From: Dryomyza anilis
Taxonomy: Eukaryota > Arthropoda > Insecta > Diptera > Dryomyzidae
Assembly (NCBI GenBank): GCA_951804985.1
Contig: OX638130.1
Span: 77,928,583 to 77,992,582 of the forward strand
Length of the DNA stretch: 64,000 bases
Direction of reading: 5' to 3'
Shown: positions 11,548 through 21,955 of the stretch, in pieces
Numbering within the stretch: position 1 is the first letter of the stretch
Layout: every line of letters starts with the position of its first letter
Notes under the pieces: generated by a model
What the model was told of the DNA's origin: nothing
Database searches by the model: none
The model's input: only the letters and a program-made list of their open reading frames with translations
Program-made: the position numbers and the translations under genes

Positions 11548-12851
11548 TTAATTTTTTTCATTTGTTTTTAGCTGTTGTTTTTTTTTTAAACATATATTTT
11601 TATGTATTTTATTTTTGGCTAATTTAAAGCCTTTTTTAATTTCAGCAACATAATTTTCTTTTGTAATCATTTCTTCACCAACGGCTTCTACATTAAAAAA
11701 AATATAATAATGGAAAATATTTTATAAAATGAATACTTACTAAAAAAAATTTCATTAATTTCCGTAAATATTTTGAACGGTTCTTTCCCCTGAATTCCAT
11801 CATAATTGTAGTTTATTATGATCGCATTCCCTAATAAATTATGTAGATTTTTAGAGATTCCCTTTCCTTTTATTATTTGTTGAACAGAACCAATCTAAAT
11901 AAGATAAATATAGATAATTTGAATATAATTAATAGATATTATAAAATATTCTTACTAAATCATTTTCATTGAAATGTTTTATGTTTTCTTCGAACTGCTT
12001 CAATTCTTTTCCGGATTTGATTGGAAATTTGGCAGCTATTTGTTCAACGCTGCGTTTCTCTGACGCCAGCTGACGGACGCATACTTTAATAGATGCTAAT
12101 TCCTCAACAATAAATTCATTTTGCTTCTCAATTGTATTTTTTAGATCACTAATGCATTTAGTTTGTTGATATATTATTTCTTTTAATTTGTTGACTTCAA
12201 TTTCAATATCTGAAATATGTGAAATAAAAGATAAATAATTAGCACTATTTTAAAACTGAAACTAAGAACGGTTTTGATGTTGGTTTATATTTCAATTCGG
12301 TTAAGATTTCGGTTTTATGTTTTTAATGAAAGTTTTAAGTTTTTGATTAAAAATTTTGTCTCCAGTTTATTTTTTAAAAATTTTAATTGCGTAAAACTGC
12401 TTAAAGAGCAAATGGATTTTGTCAATTTAAACGACAACGCACTAAAAAAATAAAAAAAAAATAATTCACCTAATTTTCATATCAATTCAAATTTTTTACA
12501 TTAGCATTACAATGTTAGACTTATATTGAAAATATTAGGAAAATTATTTTCGGAAAAATATATTAATTTATTAATTTAATTGAAATCACCAATAATTTTA
12601 CAGAAAAACGGAAACAATCAACTTTAAATTCTATTTTCTATTTATTTTAAGAAAAGATGCATGCATACTTATGTTATATCACAATGTTTAAAAAATTATG
12701 GTATTAATTTTATAAATTTATTTTAAATGTCTAGAAATTCAAAAAATATAGATTTTTTTATGTGTAGTGAATACTTACTATTTATTTTTTCATAAGATTT
12801 CGAGTTTCCATTAACTTGATTCTGCTTCAAAACAACTTTATTTTCGGCCAT
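11548..12851 (-). CDS. DUF4806-like coiled-coil protein of element C (four exons)
   Basis: Minus-strand exons 12779-12851, 11956-12209, 11741-11894 and 11548-11687 join in phase with strong splice sites (GTAAGT, GTAAGA, GTAAGT donors; TTTCAG, TTTAG, TGTAG acceptors) to give 206 residues without a stop. The start is MAENKVVLKQ. Residues 25-80 are a heptad-rich, coiled-coil-like segment (NKLKEIIYQQTKCISDLK). From about 80 the pattern AAKFPIKSGKELKQFEENI, then GISKNLHNLLGNAIIINYNY, DGIQGKEPF and a basic tail fits DUF4806, a domain of unknown function common in insect proteins; the assignment is from motif memory. The gene follows the transposase on the same strand, 58 bp of intron-like DNA apart, and lies inside the transposon termini, so it is probably the element's accessory protein, possibly the analogue of TnpA. 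It is intact, unlike most element genes here. Confidence 0.65.
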
Positions 12852-12859
12852 GTTGATAA

Positions 12860-12917
12860 CTGAAATTTACTAAAATTGATACAATTTATAATTTTTAGCG
12901 AATTTATACAAACTTAC
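12860..12917 (-). other. Candidate 58-bp intron between transposase stop and DUF4806 start
   Basis: On the minus strand a GTAAGT donor (12917-12912) stands about 40 bases after the transposase stop (12957), and a TTTCAG acceptor (12862-12860) lies 8 bases before the ATG at 12851. The size is typical of fly introns. It implies one transcript running through both genes, or an acceptor shared with the upstream donor at 14968. Confidence 0.5.
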
Positions 12918-12956
12918 TATATGACGATAATAAATGTATTTATGTAAAAAATGTAA

Positions 12957-14935
12957 TTAATTACAATTATGCAGAAGAGGAATTAGTACACATGTGTTTT
13001 CAAATGGCAAACACATGTTTTTGTGTGTAATATCATTTATATTGAATATTTCTTCTTCTTGTGTGATTATTTCACCTGTACATATTCCTAATTCTTCCAT
13101 TGATTTCAGGGGTTCCTCAAAGAAGTTTTTTAAATTTTGAAATCTCTCACCTTTTACAAAACCTTCTTCATCCGTATCTATAAATCCAGTCACTTTTATT
13201 TGGACAAATTGTTTTATACAACAAAAATTATCCGGAGATTTGGTAGTTAAAAAATAATTTGGAGTTTGAAAACTTATAGCGTTACCAAAACGATTTTTTC
13301 TGAATCCACTTGTTTCTTTTTTTAATGAAATAATTGCATCAGTAAATTTGTTATGTATTTGTTGTAAAATTTTTGATGGTTTTCTAACTTTTCTTTTTAA
13401 ATGTTGCATAAAATTTTCAAATGGGTATGCAGAAAATCCTGTTAATATACCCATATCCTGGACGCTTTTACTTAAATGAAGTATGCTATGTACATTATAT
13501 GTAACATTACTTACGCCAAATATTAGTGGAAAGTTTTCTACAAAAAGTTTTAGCATATCGTTTGATGTACTAACGTTAGCTTCAAAAGATGCAGGTGTAG
13601 AGAGCAATCTATATGCTGAGTGTAATAACAAAAACTCATAAAAAAAATCATCGTGTACAATATTTTTTAGAACGACTGGTCCAGTGTACAGAATGAATTG
13701 TCTAAATTCAGTGGCTTTCCATCTGGAAATTTCATCTAAAGACCTAGGTTTCCTTTGAAATTCCCTAGGAATATATGCTGTAAGAGGCATTAACCTTGTT
13801 GATAGCATATTTTTATTTAGAGCAGTAATTTTTTCATTCGTTTTTCCACTGAGAAGGATAAGCAGCATTTTTCGTGTTACCCCTAAATCGACAAGATGCA
13901 TTGGGTCCAGTGGAAACTGCGTTATCATCTTAATTCCAATTGTTTCCAGTGCGCTATGTGAAGTTTTATGAATAATTGAATGGAAGTCTAATTGTTTCCT
14001 TACCATAAAGTCATTATCAGTTCTTAAATGAGATTCTGTAGTACTGAATGTTGTGACATGGTTTATTCTTTTACCTGTCTGATAACATTTGCTACAACCA
14101 ACAAGAGCGTTATGACCGACTGTACCGCACATAAATGCTCGTGCTGGAGTATCACATATAAACGCTCTTAATTCAAAGTCAAATTTTCGACTATGCAGAG
14201 TAATGCCATATTCTTGTAAAATCTTTAGTTCTTTAACTAAATCATGCACGTATGTGTCGACATTATATGGTTTTTTTTTCCTAAGTAGGTTCCAATAAGA
14301 AATACATCAATATTCATGTTAACAACTCTTCCTAGTATAGGCCACAAACTTTCAGAACTACTTTTAAAAAGTGGTAATCCATCTACACCAATGTCTAAGA
14401 TTATTTTACTATGGCTAGACAACGCACAGTTTGGTATTTTTTTTAATTGCTCTTGCAGTCCCATATGTACATATGAACCTGGTGACACAGTTCTAATAAT
14501 TGGTCTTGTTTTATTGATAGTTTTATTAAGCAAGCCATTTAAGGAAAGTGGAACATGTAAACCTTCACAATTTAATATCTTTAAAAGCTCAATAACACTA
14601 GTTCTTGGAGGGTTATGGTCTTCGTACCATTTTTTTAATTTCTCTTTTAGCGTTGGTATATTTTTCTTAAAGTTTTCAATTGCACTCTCAGAATTATCTT
14701 CAAAGTAATTTTCATTTGAATATTCCATTTCATTTTCAATAATTATTTCCTCCGATTCATTTCTAAGAGTTTCATGCTGCACATTTTCAACTATATTTTC
14801 TGAATCGTTTGAATAAATTGTGTTTTCATGTTCACCGCTTCTGTTAATTGATTCTTTTAATTTTTTTTTTAATTTGTCTTTCTCTTTGTAAATTTCTTTT
14901 CTTATATTGGACGCACTATTTCCTCTTCCACCCAT
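12957..14935 (-). CDS. TNP2-like transposase of element C (two frames, possible -1 frameshift)
   Basis: Frame 1 (14935-14237, 232 aa) begins MGGRGNSASNIRKE, has an acidic Asn/Glu-rich linker, then LDIGVDGLPLFKSS and LWPILGRV. Frame 2 (to 12957, 430 aa) continues with VKELKILQEYGI, RAFICDTPARAFMCG, GHNALVGCSKC, QFPLDPMHLVDLGVTRKML and VHSILHLSKSVQDMG plus AYPFENFMQHLKR. These are the landmarks of TNP2/transposase family proteins and the following DUF4218-like region; the D of VDGLP, the D of CDTPAR and the D of LDPMH are candidate catalytic acids. The frames are joined at the A9 run 14271-14279: a -1 step there gives KKKPYNVDTYVHDLVKEL without a stop. Together the product is about 650 residues, near full length, with no other break. 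It cuts and pastes the element in the nucleus. Confidence 0.75.
14270..14276 (-). promoter_or_regulatory. A AAA AAC slippery heptamer
   Basis: In the frame of the upstream transposase ORF the codons read GGA AAA AAA AAC CAT, so the heptamer A-AAA-AAC sits in the correct zero-frame phase for -1 ribosomal frameshifting. The zero frame stops 11 codons after the AAC codon (at 14237), and the -1 frame is the rest of the transposase. A one-base loss in the A9 run, or a sequencing error, would look the same. Confidence 0.4.
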
Positions 14936-14962
14936 TATGAATAATAACTAATATTTAAAATA

Positions 14963-15209
14963 ACTCACCTCTTGATACGTCTGCACTGCTTAAAAATTCA
15001 CAATTTTTGTTCTTATTTCCCAATTTTTTGTCATTTTTTTCCGTTAGAACTGTACCAAAAAAATGTAAAGAGACAAACAAGAAATTTATTTGCACAAAAA
15101 AACCAGTTGGTACCACATCGTCATCCTCAAGCGGGAGAAAAAGAAGTAGCCAGGCAAGGTTACATGCACTGAAAAGCAAACAATACATTTGACACCTTGC
15201 ACTCTGCAT
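14963..15209 (-). other. Leader of element C with GTGAGT splice donor
   Basis: AAGAG|GTGAGT (minus strand, 14968-14963) is a strong 5' splice site 28 bases upstream of the transposase ATG. Splicing from it to the acceptor at 12862-12860 would remove the whole transposase ORF and join the leader to the DUF4806 gene. The leader is open from 15209 in one frame, but that frame is not convincingly coding. Confidence 0.45.
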
Positions 15210-15545
15210 TCTCGAGAATGAGAGTTAGAAGGGCTTTTTTGCAATAAAATGCAATTTCATAATGCACATACAAAACGACATTTGTTTACAAAATTAGTTC
15301 GCTAGAACTGTACCGAAAAAAGAGACATTCGTGCTTATTTATTTGTAATGAAAACAAAGAAAAAGTAGACTCCTTCTCACCTGCATTCTCGAGAAGGGGA
15401 ATGAGAAGTGGTCATCCAAGGTTACACGCACTTAAAGCAAAACAAAACATTTGACACCTTCCACTCTGCAATCTCAAGAATGAGAGTTAGAAGGGCTTTC
15501 ATATTATACATAAAAAACGACATATGTTTACAACCTTTTTTCGCT
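15040..15545. repeat. Tandem duplication (~260-bp unit) in the presumed promoter of element C
   Basis: Two diverged direct copies share gctagaactgtacc-like, aaggttacatgcact, catttgacacctt, ctctgcattctcgagaatg and gagttagaagggcttt blocks (15045-15300 and 15303-15545). They lie just upstream of the transposase leader, so they may be promoter or transposase-binding repeats. Confidence 0.7.
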
Positions 15546-15675
15546 AGATCTATACTGAAATTTTTCTATTTTACTATAAAATCGTTTGACCCCTTGCCAA
15601 ATGCATATAGTCCTTGCATAGAAGCTGTTCTAGAACCACTTCTGTTGGCAAGACCTTGCCAAAAATCCTACTGGG

Positions 15676-15760
15676 AGACGCATGACAAACAGACAGACGC
15701 ATGACAACGGACAGACGCATGACACAGTCAAACGCATGGCAACGGACAGACGCATGGCAC
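15676..15760. repeat. Minisatellite of ~18-bp units, target of element C
   Basis: Units of the form gcatgacaacggacagac are repeated about five times. The same minisatellite is present uninterrupted (inverted) in the second copy of B near 22115-22180. Confidence 0.75.
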
Positions 15761-17632
15761 CACACTACATGTATGTATCTAGTACAGCTTTCTAGTTGGC
15801 AACAACAACGAGTTCTCTTTGTGGTACAAACAATTTCCCGCCAAAAATTCTATCAAAAGCTTGGATGTTGCTTTATTCGCATTTTTGTTGTTGTTGCACT
15901 TTCAAACGAATCAGCGGATTTGTGAAAAAAGAAAAACACAAAAAGCAATATATCAGCTAATTATATCACACTGTAAAATGTTCATATATTATTTTTTATT
16001 ACCTCATGATTTTACAATTAACAAAAAAACTATATATAAAAGTAAAATAAAAATAAAAATGTGCATAGCACAGTGCATATGCACAATCGATGTACGAACT
16101 AGCGTAGCGAAGAAAAGAGAAAAAAAAACATTGTTTTGTCTGTTATCTTTTTGAAGCGACTTTTGAAGCACTTTTAAAGCTATTTACCGCTTCAAAGTGC
16201 TTCACAGGCCTTATTTTTAAGATGTTTATATTCTTTAGAATTGACACAAACAAAAAAAAAAAACACATCTTCATTAATGTTCACGTTCATAAATATTTTG
16301 CACGCTTTCCATTGTTACTTGTGGTTCAATATTTAGTAATATCATGAATTATTTTGTATATCATTATTACCTTAAAAACATAATAAAAAAATTAAAATCA
16401 TAAAAGAACGCAAGAGTCTTCCTTTTCTTGCAGTCTTAGTCTTGCCCTTGCTCTTGTTCTTTTTTTTTGCAAAATCTCGATCTTGTTCTTGTTCAAAAAA
16501 ATGCAAAATTTTTAATCATCACTAATGTAAACAAATATCTGCCTTATACTTGAAATGTTTAAACTTGTCGAACTTGCACTTCATTTTTCGTATTTCCTTA
16601 AATAGTTACTGAGATGATAATAATTTGAAACTTTTTACATTTTTTCTTGCATTACCAGTGTTTTGTTTATGTCCGAAATTGAGCTGTTTTGAAACATCAG
16701 TCAAAAATCCATTAGAAGACTTATAAAAAATATTCTATTGAATAGATCCTTTAAAAGAATATAAAAAATAGTCAAATGAACTTTTTAAAACTTGTCCCAC
16801 TTACCCCAAGCTCCCCTATATATTTTACTAATAAAATAAAGTAAAAACCAATATTATTAAAATTTGAATCATTTTTTAACGTAAAAATATTGCTTGGAGT
16901 TGTTGGTGTTTTGTTGTTAATTTGATTAATGAAACAAAAAACAAATTTTAGACCAAATACCGTTGTTTTAGGAAATATCGTTTCTCAAAAAACAACATGT
17001 GAATTTTTGTACAACCAAAAATGTTTATTTTAATTAATGACATTTTACTTAAGATCTTCTATATGAAATAAAATATGTTTTTCTGTTTCTTTTAATACTT
17101 TTTTAAAAACCGTTTTAAACCGGTATAAAACCGAAACCGTTTATATCGGTTTTGGATATCGGTTTATTTATGATTTTCGTATAACGGTTTCGGTTTTAAA
17201 AATGAAACGGTTTCGGTTTCGGTTTTAAAAATGAAACGGTTTTAAATGGATATCGGTTTCGGTTTCGGTTACGGTTTCAATCCTTGATTTATAGAATTGT
17301 CAAAAGTTGCATGTCACACATACGATCATACCACATACTCAAATACCTACCTACCTACTTTGTGTTGTATTTTATATTCTTCTTTTGGTGGACTGGCTTT
17401 TTATTTTTCAGTATCGCCTTTTGGCTCGGCTGAATTGCACGTGACGTGAAGGTTGCACTGCTTTGCCCCAAAAAATTAATATGAATACCTCAATGAACGA
17501 AATTCATACCAATTATGAACGCGCTTATTATATCAATTTCGCTCAAATCGTGCGATTCGTATATACGAAGAATAGTGACAAATAGAATGATTTTTATTAC
17601 AAGCTTTTATTTAACTTCACTTGTTTGTACCT

Positions 17633-18130
17633 TTGTTCGTTTGTTCGTTTGTTCGTTTGTTCGTTTGTTAGTATGTCGGGCACAAAAATAACAAATTTAA
17701 CACACTTCCTTATATCCGATCGAGTTGAAACTTGGAACACATATAGTATTCGATGTGGCACATATAAAAATAAATTTTAAAGTTCGAATTTTGGCCGCTA
17801 GGGGGTGCTAAAACTATTTTTGGACCGTGTGAGGTCAGTTCTTTACCTAGAATGTTGAAATTTAGAATATGTATAGCTTTAGACACGAGGAAAAATATGG
17901 CAAACTCAGAACTTTCAATTTTGTCCGCTAGGGGGCGCATTTACTATTAATGGACCCTCTAAAGTGCGTTCTTCACCTAGAAAATTGAAATTTAAAACAT
18001 GTATAGTATTGGAAACGAGACAAAATTTGGCAAACTTAGAACTTCGAATTTTCTCCGCTAGAGGTTACATTAATTATTAATGGACCCTCTGAAGTGCGAT
18101 GTTCACGTAGAAAGATGAAATGCTATTATT
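17633..18130. repeat. 130-bp tandem units each with CCGCTAGGGGGCGC-like core
   Basis: After a (gttcgttt)n microsatellite (17633-17668) three units with a period of 130 bp carry ggccgctagggggtgc (17793), gtccgctagggggcgc (17923) and ctccgctagaggttac (18053), each followed by ttaatggaccctct-like and gttcttcacctagaa blocks. It is non-coding satellite-like DNA. The core resembles insect CTCF binding sites (AGGGGGCGC). Confidence 0.75.
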
Positions 18131-18460
18131 ATAATAAATAAAACTGCTGATCCGTTTTTCTTGAAATTTTTACCACAGATGCGGTATGATCTGGAAAGAA
18201 TTGTAGGCTATATATGGGCGGGATTTGACAAATGGGCGTGGCACCTCCCATACAACCTAAACTTTCAATATGATATAACTCGGCACTTTCACCAGCTACG
18301 AACATGAAACAAAAAACTCAAATACAAAAAAAACATTAAAAGTAAAAACACAAAAGCAAAAGCACAAAACAAAAGCAAAAATACAAAAATAAAAGCAATA
18401 ACATAAAATTAAAATCCAAACTAAAGAAAAAACAAAAAAGGAAAGATAAAGAAAAACGAA

Positions 18461-18765
18461 CTCACCATACTAAAACTCACCACAATAAAATTCACCACAC
18501 TAAAATTCACCACACTAAAACTCACCACACTAAAACTCACCACAATAAAATTCATTACACTAAAACTCACCACACTAAAACTCAACACAATAAAATTCAC
18601 CACAATAAAATTCATCACACTAAAATTCACCACACTCAAACTGACCACACTAAAATTCACCACACTAAAACTCACCACACTAAAACTCACCTCACTAAAA
18701 CTCACCACACTAAAACTCACCACACTAAAACTCACCACATTAAAACTCACCACATTAAAACTTCT
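18461..18765. repeat. 15-bp satellite (about 20 copies)
   Basis: actaaaactcaccac is repeated head to tail with few variants (accacaataaaattc, ctcaacac). It gives an artefactual Val/Ser/Phe repeat ORF on the minus strand. An A-rich tract of aaaagcaaaa words (18300-18420) precedes it. Confidence 0.9.
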
Positions 18766-18894
18766 ACTCGGAATATCTCTACGGTGAAGAATTCTACGGA
18801 AAAGCGTTCTATGGAGAAGAATTTTACGTCTGTATACTATTGAAGACTCAAATATGTCATATTTATTTATATGTTATTTATTTACTTACAGCTT

Positions 18895-19710
18895 TGATTT
18901 TCCATCGCTAGAGGACGTTAAGTACGAAATTTTATATCGCAGTAACCACTAAACCGACCTCTGTAAAACTTGGAGCAGTAATTCTTTCGGGCACTCAAAT
19001 TAATGCAGTTCAGAAAGTAGTTCTAAATTTCATCGAGAGGGGGCGTTAAAGGCACAATTTTATGTCTCTGTAATCATTGAACCGATCTATGCAAAACTTC
19101 ATTAAGTGACTCCTTCGGGACCCCAATTTAACATATCGTCGTTGTAGAACGAAAAGTCACAAACTACATTTTTATGAATAATTTAAATTTCTAGTTTGTT
19201 GATTAATACTATAAAAAGTAATTGAAGCATTTTTAAATATCAATTAATAGATTTACATTTTCTTATCATTTGGTTAAACATCAATTAAAAGTTAACAGAA
19301 ATGTATATAAAGATTTTTGTAAATGAATATTTGGCATTTTGAAAATGTATTTGGTGACTTTTCGTTCTACAACGACGATATGCTAATGTATAGTTCGAAA
19401 TTATATCGATAGAGGGCGGTAAGGACAAAACATATCGCGGTAACTGCTGAACCGATATATGAAAAACTTGGTACAATTACTCTTGCGTGCACCAAATTTA
19501 ACATACTCTAGAGTGTAGTTATAAATTATATCGATAGAGGGTGTTAAGATCAAAATTTTATATCTCGGTTATCACTTAACTGATCTCGTACAGGAAATCG
19601 TTGTGGAAATTTTCAAAAACTAGAAAGTAGTTCAAATTACATCGACAGAAGGTGTTAAGGGCAGAAATTATAACTCGGTAACCACTGAACCGATCGATGC
19701 AAAATAATAA
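18895..19710. repeat. ~126-bp tandem array (gagggcgttaa units), split by a MITE
   Basis: About five degenerate units contain atcgatagagggcgttaag, then aattttatatctcggtaacc and actgaaccgatctatgcaaa and ttcgggcaccaaatttaaca. They occur at about 18900, 19030, 19395, 19525 and 19645. The MITE at 19136-19378 separates units two and three. Confidence 0.75.
19136..19378. mobile_element. 243-bp Tc1/mariner-type MITE, complete copy
   Basis: Inverted ends tcgtcgttgtagaacgaaaa and its reverse complement are flanked by TA on both sides (19134-19135 and 19379-19380). No ORF. A 5'-truncated relative lies at 9829-10038 inside element B. Confidence 0.85.
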
Positions 19711-19756
19711 TTCTAATGACCATATAACGACTAAAAAAGTAAAAATAAAAAAACTA

Positions 19757-20868
19757 ATAAAAAAAAACTTTTTAAAAATCAAGCTTTTATAAAAATCTGT
19801 ACTAAAAAATTAAAAATAAATTTACTAAAAATATAAAATATATTTATAGTAGGTATGTATATTTATAATGAATACATATTAATATATGAAATAAATTAAA
19901 TTAAATCTTATTCAAATTATATTATTAAGAAATACGTTTATAAGAAATAAATTTTAAAATTTACTAAGAGGTTTCCAAATACAAAAATAAAAGCGTGCGG
20001 CAAAATTATTGAATATTACAGTCCAACTCTAGCACTAATAAACTTTGCAATTTAATTCAATTTTGCAATAGTTTTCAATATAATTTTGGAGAAAGGGTAG
20101 ATCTGTATGGAAGTATCTATGAGTTTCGTAGGCAGTGCTGATATCGGAAGCCCAATGATATTATAACACAAAATTAGGCGTAATTCTCACATGCAGTTAG
20201 ACGGTTTTGCAGTATCACCGACGATATTTCTCCTTGCCATAAAGGGTTGTAATTTCACAGAGGTTTGTGGCACCTGTCAAATAAGGAATCCTTTTAAAAT
20301 GCTACAACTCTCGACTTATAAAAGTAGTACATAGTTTTGAAAATTGAAGTAAAAGCTCACATTTTACATTATAATCGCCATGTAGAATCTGGGTGTAACT
20401 GGACAAAGGGACGTTATATCTCCTATACAATCTTGCCTTATGCTGTGAAGGGTTATAGTGTGCTGAACGGTTGCGAGATTTAAAGTATAAAGAGTTGTAG
20501 GTTTGTGATGTATAAGGTATATATATAAATATGATCATAATTGTATTCCTTTGATAGTTAAAATTCATATTTAGTCTACACATTTACAAATGTAATATGC
20601 TGGTAATTTTTAATATTTTCGCCGCACGCTTTTATTTTTGTATTTGGAAACCTCTTAGTAAATTTTAAAATTTATTTCTTATAAACGTATTTCTTAATAA
20701 TATAATTTGAATAAGATTTAATTTAATTTATTTCATATATTAATATGTATTCATTATAAATATACATACCTACTATAAATATATTTTATATTTTTAGTAA
20801 ATTTATTTTTAATTTTTTAGTACAGATTTTTATAAAAGCTTGATTTTTAAAAAGTTTTTTTTTTTTTT
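19757..20868. mobile_element. Foldback element with ~250-bp near-perfect inverted arms
   Basis: 19757-20005 is the near-perfect reverse complement of 20615-20868 (from aagtttttaaaaatcaagc-like outer ends to aaaagcgtgcggc inner ends). The 0.6-kb centre has no recognisable gene. Arm identity this high indicates a young element or arm homogenisation. The superfamily is unknown: the termini are poly(A)/poly(T), so exact ends and target duplication cannot be set. Confidence 0.8.
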
Positions 20869-21600
20869 CCATATATATTATGAACGATTTCGCAATTAAC
20901 GGCGTTCATTCCATTTATAAACAACATTTTTTCTGTGCGGAAGAGTTGCCATCTCCCTGTTAATAGTTAGGGTTGATATTAGGTTATGTGTTGGGTAATT
21001 TAATAGTTTGGAGACACTAGTTCATTTTTAAAGACGAATATTTTTCCAAAGACATGATGATACTTTTCAGACTTATTCTACTGGTTATACCTCATTAACG
21101 GGAATAGTTATGAGAAATCCATTTATGATGGTGGTAAAACGTTATGCTACAAACTTAGTGTTAAGTGGAAATTATCCTTAGTGTTCAGTGAAAATCAAAT
21201 TCGCTCCTTAGTCGTCAGAAACGCACAATGAACCATTTCGCTACATAACGACGAAATATTAGATGTAAAGATTGAAGATAATACAAATTGTTTCTGTTTT
21301 TACCCAGTTTTTCAGATTATTGCGTTTGCAAGACGTCATTTCATATAAATTTGTCGATTTTAGTGTGATCTATGATCCTATCGGGTCCATTTCCGATCTT
21401 CGGATTTTGCGGAAATTTCTCCACATCAATTTGAAATCATGAAAATATCCATTGTCAGTCTATAGTATATGTATATAAATGCAACATTAAATAAAATGAA
21501 TTTAATTAAATTATTGATGCTTACTAAAGAATTGTTGAATAAGGGCGAATCAATAAGATATTTATTTGAAATTTTGAAATGTCATTAATATATAACAATA
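20869..21600. other. No gene recognised
   Basis: Moderately AT-rich, apparently unique sequence without a convincing ORF, terminal repeats or tandem structure. Confidence 0.5.
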
Positions 21601-21601
21601 T

Positions 21602-21955
21602 TGTTACGAAAAGTGGTAATTTGCTCCACTGTGCAAGAGTAAATGAGACGCAAGACAATTCTGCGCACTAAGCAATGCGTTAGAAAGAGATGGAAGATCA
21701 TTCAGCGCACTGATGCAATGTGCGAGATAGAAGGTCAGCGCATTAAAAACACATAAGTGCGAATGAGATGCCAATAGCATTCGTCATTCACGAAACGAGT
21801 AAAAGGTTCTCAAAACATGTCGAAACTTGTCGAAACGTATCGAACTGATGCATGCAGAATATAAGGGCGCCACATCTGCGGCACAACACTTCAGAAGTAA
21901 TTGGAAAGTGTTCGAGTACGTCTCGTGTGAGAACAATGTGAAGTTAAATAGTGGA
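21602..21955 (+). mobile_element. LTR of a Ty3/Gypsy element (solo, 3' end missing)
   Basis: It starts with tgttacgaaaag and shares gagatggaag, cagcgcatta, aaacacata-gtgcgaatga, gaaacgagta, gtcgaaactt and gatgcatgca blocks with the LTR of Gypsy-B (32745-33020). It contains an atataagggc TATA-type promoter box near 21859 followed by a cacttcag start-site motif. It stops abruptly at the edge of the second B copy. Confidence 0.7.

Larger units (their letters stand above)
10327..15675. mobile_element. Element C: TNP2-type DNA transposon with transposase and DUF4806-like gene
   Basis: The ends are cccagtaggattttt (10327) and its inverse aaaaatcctactggg (ending 15675). Comparison with the uninterrupted B copy at 21956-22817 places the insertion in a caacaaacag / acgcatg minisatellite, with AG on both sides (possible 2-bp duplication). 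On the minus strand the 5,349-bp element carries a leader with a splice donor, a TNP2-like transposase in two frames and a four-exon DUF4806-like gene, then a poly(A) signal. The remainder (10360-10930) is a subterminal repeat array. TNP2 proteins belong to CACTA/EnSpm-type elements, but the ends do not begin with CACTA, so the subfamily assignment is open. Confidence 0.75.
9522..16524. mobile_element. Element B: TIR transposon nested in A, itself split by C
   Basis: The ends are tagtgatgat and its inverse atcatcacta. The 8-bp word atgtaaac directly flanks them (9514-9521 and 16525-16532), again a hAT-type signature. Subterminal regions repeat caagagcaag / cttgctcttg. Without C it is about 1.65 kb and non-coding. 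A second, inverted copy without C lies at 21956-22817 and shows the uninterrupted sequence. Confidence 0.8.
9040..17286. mobile_element. Element A: hAT-like transposon, host of nested elements B and C
   Basis: The two ends are inverted (CAAGGATTGAAACC at 9040, ggtttcaatccttg ending at 17286) and are flanked by the same 8-bp word atttatag (9032-9039 and 17287-17294). This fits the hAT superfamily. Both subterminal regions are built of ggtttcggtt / aaaccgaaaccg repeats (9060-9190 and 17105-17280), likely transposase-binding arrays. Removing element B and one copy of its target duplication leaves a non-autonomous element of about 1.24 kb with no ORF of its own. Confidence 0.8.

Noticed and set aside
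14316..14708. 130-residue plus ORF
   Set aside because: Antisense of the transposase of element C.
18421..18753. 110-residue Val/Ser/Phe repeat ORF on the minus strand
   Set aside because: It is only the translation of the 15-bp satellite; every frame of such a repeat stays open.
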